A DNA stretch of 64,000 nt from Edolisoma coerulescens (Eukaryota; Chordata; Aves; Passeriformes; Campephagidae), in the NCBI GenBank assembly GCA_013397115.1, contig VWZW01000522.1:620001-684000 (forward strand). Direction: 5' to 3'. Shown here piece by piece: positions 61,001-64,000 of the stretch. Position 1 is the stretch's first letter. Each line of letters begins with the position of its first letter. The position numbers and the translations under genes were made by a program. The notes under the pieces are model-generated. The model had not been told where the DNA came from. It worked only from the letters and a program-made list of their open reading frames with translations, and ran no database searches.

Positions 61001-64000
61001 CTGAACCAAAAGTAAAATGTATAATGAAAGCTCTTAAGACTCTGGAGCCTAACCCTTGCCCAACAAACTGCCTGTTTTCCTGCATAATTATTAATCAGAA
61101 CCATTTGTACTGCACCACACTGGGTGCTGCCATGTCTGAAGATCTGACTCTGAAAGGACTCTTTCACTCATGCCTGTGGATCTTAGGTCAGGTTTTGTGA
61201 AATGAGGATGGTCCCTGTGCTGGTTTGTGGACCCTCATGCCTGTGAAGCCTAATTACAGTTAAGTTCAGCAGTGATGCTGAGACAACAAAAAACCCTGCT
61301 GTGACATCTTCCACCCCAATGCCCACAAAAGCCAACAGGCCAGCCCATCCGGAGGAGAGAGATATTGTCTGGAACCAGCCACAAAGCAAAATAAAAATAC
61401 CAGGCTTTGTTCTCCACTTCTGTATTTGAGACTGGAAGTTTTTGAAGGAGATTGTGTGGCCCAGGTGGGCAAACCCATCAGTCATCCTGCGCATCCTATT
61501 CACCCTGCCATCACAGAAGGAAAAATACAGCATGAAAAGATGATCCTATTTGTGTCATGCACTCTGTGATAACTGACTTTGCCTAGAGTATAAAGTTTCA
61601 AGAGGAAATATTTAATTAATAATCCTGTCACCAACTCATTCCAGTTTCCCTTCTATACAGCAACTAAGAGCAACATTAATACATTCACATGAGCTCTAGA
61701 GAATTTTATTATGTCAGGGAAAATGTCACCCCCCCTGACCAATTAATCCAGCCTGCCTGGAAGGCTGTTGAAACATGAGGTGAGTGCTGTCTCTTTGGGA
61801 AGCATTGCTGGAAAGCAGCGTCAGCCGGTGGCTGGTTGCTGGTAACAGTGAGCAAAACTGTAGGAGAACAAGAGTGGGCTGTGGGCAGTCTTGACCTTGA
61901 GGAGTTACAGCTGTGCTGAACCAGGTGTTTCTACTAAAGACCAGAGACCGGGTGCCCCTCAGAGAGGTGGCTCATAAGAGAGAGGAGACCAGAGAAGAGG
62001 ACTACTAAGAAAGGACTACTGAGACAGCAAGCAAGTGGGCAGGCAAGCAGGACTGAAGCAGCTTTAGGTGATAGCAGCCTCCATTGTAGCCCAGAGCAAG
62101 AGTCAAGTTTTTTGTTGTTTAGCAACACAAAACACAACTCCACAGCAGGAACCCATATGCAGCTTCAGTTCCAGCCCCAGCCAATCTACTTCTGCTGTTG
62201 TCCTCTTGCCCTGGCCAGTCCCCACCACTGCTTGTCATAAGCCCTGGAGCCCACGCACCCACAGAAGGATCCATTGCCTGTCACAACAGGGCCAGAAAGC
62301 CAACACAAGATTAAGAAAACTGGTTTGGCTTCAGTCAGCTCACTTATCCAACACATCCCACAATTGCACAAGCACTGGGGTCATTGAAAATGTGTGGTTT
62401 GTCATTGAAATGACAGGAGGAAGGTGGTGCTGCCAGCTCTTTTGACTGCTGTGTGCAATTAGAGTCACTTAAGCTGACTGTGGAAGTACAGGGTATTTTG
62501 ATTTCCCTCCAATGCTTGTTGAGGGGAGATGGGTGAGGACAGCCTTAAAGTACAAAAAGCTCCTTGCTTTTGTGAAGGATCACAGTGGTCTACCAATGGG
62601 CAGGCTTAGGAGGTCCATGGACATGAGGTGGAGAAATGGCTGGTAAAGAGAAAAGGTCCACAGACTGAAGAGATCAAAGTCACACTGCAGAATCGTCCCT
62701 TATCCACAGAGATCCCACACGAGGCCAGATAAGCCATTTAAGCCAGATATTCACACGTGGTCCTTGTTAGTTTGTTCCCAATTTCCATGGTGCCTGCCAC
62801 GAGCGCCAGGGCCAGTCGCATGGCTGCGATTGCAGCCAGTGTTTCCAAAGGTCTCTGTGCAATGAGGAGCTGCTGTAACCATGGTGAAAGATACAGGGAG
62901 GATGTAGGAGTGCAGTAGCCACAAGGTCTCTCCAGCTGATGACGAGACAAGATTTGGGTAAGCTAAGAAGCATATCTCCATCTCCATGCAGAGCAGCTCT
63001 GCATGAGTGACCTTCTATTAATCACCATGTCTCAAGATTGGTCTGAAAACGTGTGTTTTATTTTCTTCTCTTCTCCTGTCCAGAGTCAGACATTCAGAGT
63101 CCCTGCTTAAGACATTAGTGCACCAAATCCCTGGCAGGTCTGGGTCATGGCACCAGAAAAGCCCATTGTGCTTTACCTCAGGCACTGCCACTGCCAAGGA
63201 AGGATAAAAACCAGCCACTGCTGCACAGGTTCCCCATTGCTCAGGGGTATAATGGATTAAGTAGCGAATGCATTAAATGATCCCTAACTATAATTAGCTC
63301 CCTCCGTGCTTGTAATGCTACAGCCTCATACAAATGGTTTCTAATGACACACGCAGTGTCTAGGAACAGGGTAATAGCTGTTTAAACAGTTGCTGATCCC
63401 TGAGCTGGTACATGACAGTGTATTTTATACTTATTGAGAAACTTTGGACACTTTTTAAAAGTGCTCTGGGCATTGACCTAGAGAAAAGCTTGGTTAGATG
63501 AGAGCAGAGAGGGTGCCCTTTCCCTAACGGTAACAGATAGATAATGATCTAGTTGTCAGACATTACTGCTGCCCCAGTCTTGATTGTCCCCATTACCACT
63601 CTTTCCCTGCAATATGATCAGCAAAACAGATAGCCAGCTCCCAAACCATGCCCAGTGCAGGCACTCAAGGAGAGTCAAGACAGTCTTCTGAAAAATACTC
63701 TTAAATGTGCAGTTTCAGGGACTACACTCACATACATACATAATGTTCAGGAATGAAAGCTTGTTCATTTCGTACCAGGTCACAAACTCACCAGTGAGTA
63801 AAGACCCATCAAATGCACCAAGGCAGAGAGGCCACACTGGGCAGCCGGAGCCTCTGTGCATGGACCAGGTTGTAAGCTCGAGGGCTGAAGACTACAGTTT
63901 CAAAATTCAAGATGCAATGACTGTTTTTAAATAATAATAATCTCTTTTGATCTTGTTCCTCGAGCTAAAGATAATAATGAGATTTTTATTCAAAAATGGT
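58016..64000. other. Non-coding stretch to the window end
   Basis: About 6 kb without a recognised exon or transposon. Open frames such as 61183-61533 (minus, 116 codons) and 62068-62445 (plus, 125 codons) have no domain signature. A poly(A) run of 14 lies at 58902-58915. Short GGATAATAATAGGCA-like sequence near 59031-59045 faintly recalls MIR but is too short. The block at about 63245-63420 resembles a conserved non-coding element. Confidence 0.5.
58902..58915. repeat. Poly(A) tract, 14 bases
   Basis: Uninterrupted A run with no attached retroelement body recognised. Confidence 0.85.

Noticed and set aside
61183..61533. 116-codon minus-strand frame with a hydrophobic middle (SGWAGLLAFVGIGVEDVTAG)
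   Set aside because: One hydrophobic patch without a domain or neighbouring exon. A second frame overlaps it on the same strand, consistent with chance.

Overview
The window looks like about 64 kb of non-coding avian chromosomal DNA. The bird assignment rests on the repeats: many truncated copies of the CR1 LINE, most with the bird-type 3' end (short ATTCTATG-like repeats next to a TTGGAAGGGACCTT-like stretch), one apparent solitary LTR of an avian-type endogenous retrovirus, and a low density of other transposons. No intact protein-coding gene, tRNA, rRNA, CRISPR array or bacterial-type operon was found. Nearly all open frames are short chance frames or lie inside CR1 copies.

The one recognisable gene is a broken G-protein-coupled receptor at 46.0-47.2 kb on the + strand. 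It reads clearly as the 2-oxoglutarate receptor OXGR1 (GPR99) from TM1 to the C-terminal tail, but carries three in-frame stops, a frameshift and two further stops, and has no start codon.

Layout. 1-14 kb: AT-rich sequence with one microsatellite and one minus-strand CR1. 14.0-16.0 kb: the only CpG-rich part. Two islands (about 14.03-14.50 and 15.58-15.96 kb) flank a moderately CpG-rich stretch. The first holds a perfect RFX X-box, two inverted CCAAT boxes, a CRE half-site and an NFE2/NRF2-type element, so it is the best promoter candidate. 16-34 kb: featureless apart from two small CR1 pieces and CTCF-like cores. 34-43 kb: repeat-rich, with six CR1 segments and the solo LTR. 43.5-44.1 kb: AT-rich, homeodomain-site-rich sequence that resembles a conserved non-coding element. 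46-49 kb: the OXGR1 pseudogene, then a young and an old CR1. 52.5 kb: an ancient MIR SINE. 53.4 kb: a (GGGAA)n tract with G-quadruplex potential. 56-58 kb: two CR1 copies of different age. 58-64 kb: unannotated, with another conserved-element-like block near 63.3 kb.

Nothing here forms a pathway or operon. The main points of interest are the decayed receptor, the candidate RFX-type promoter with no visible gene attached, and the layered ages of the repeats. I found no convincing new biological system.
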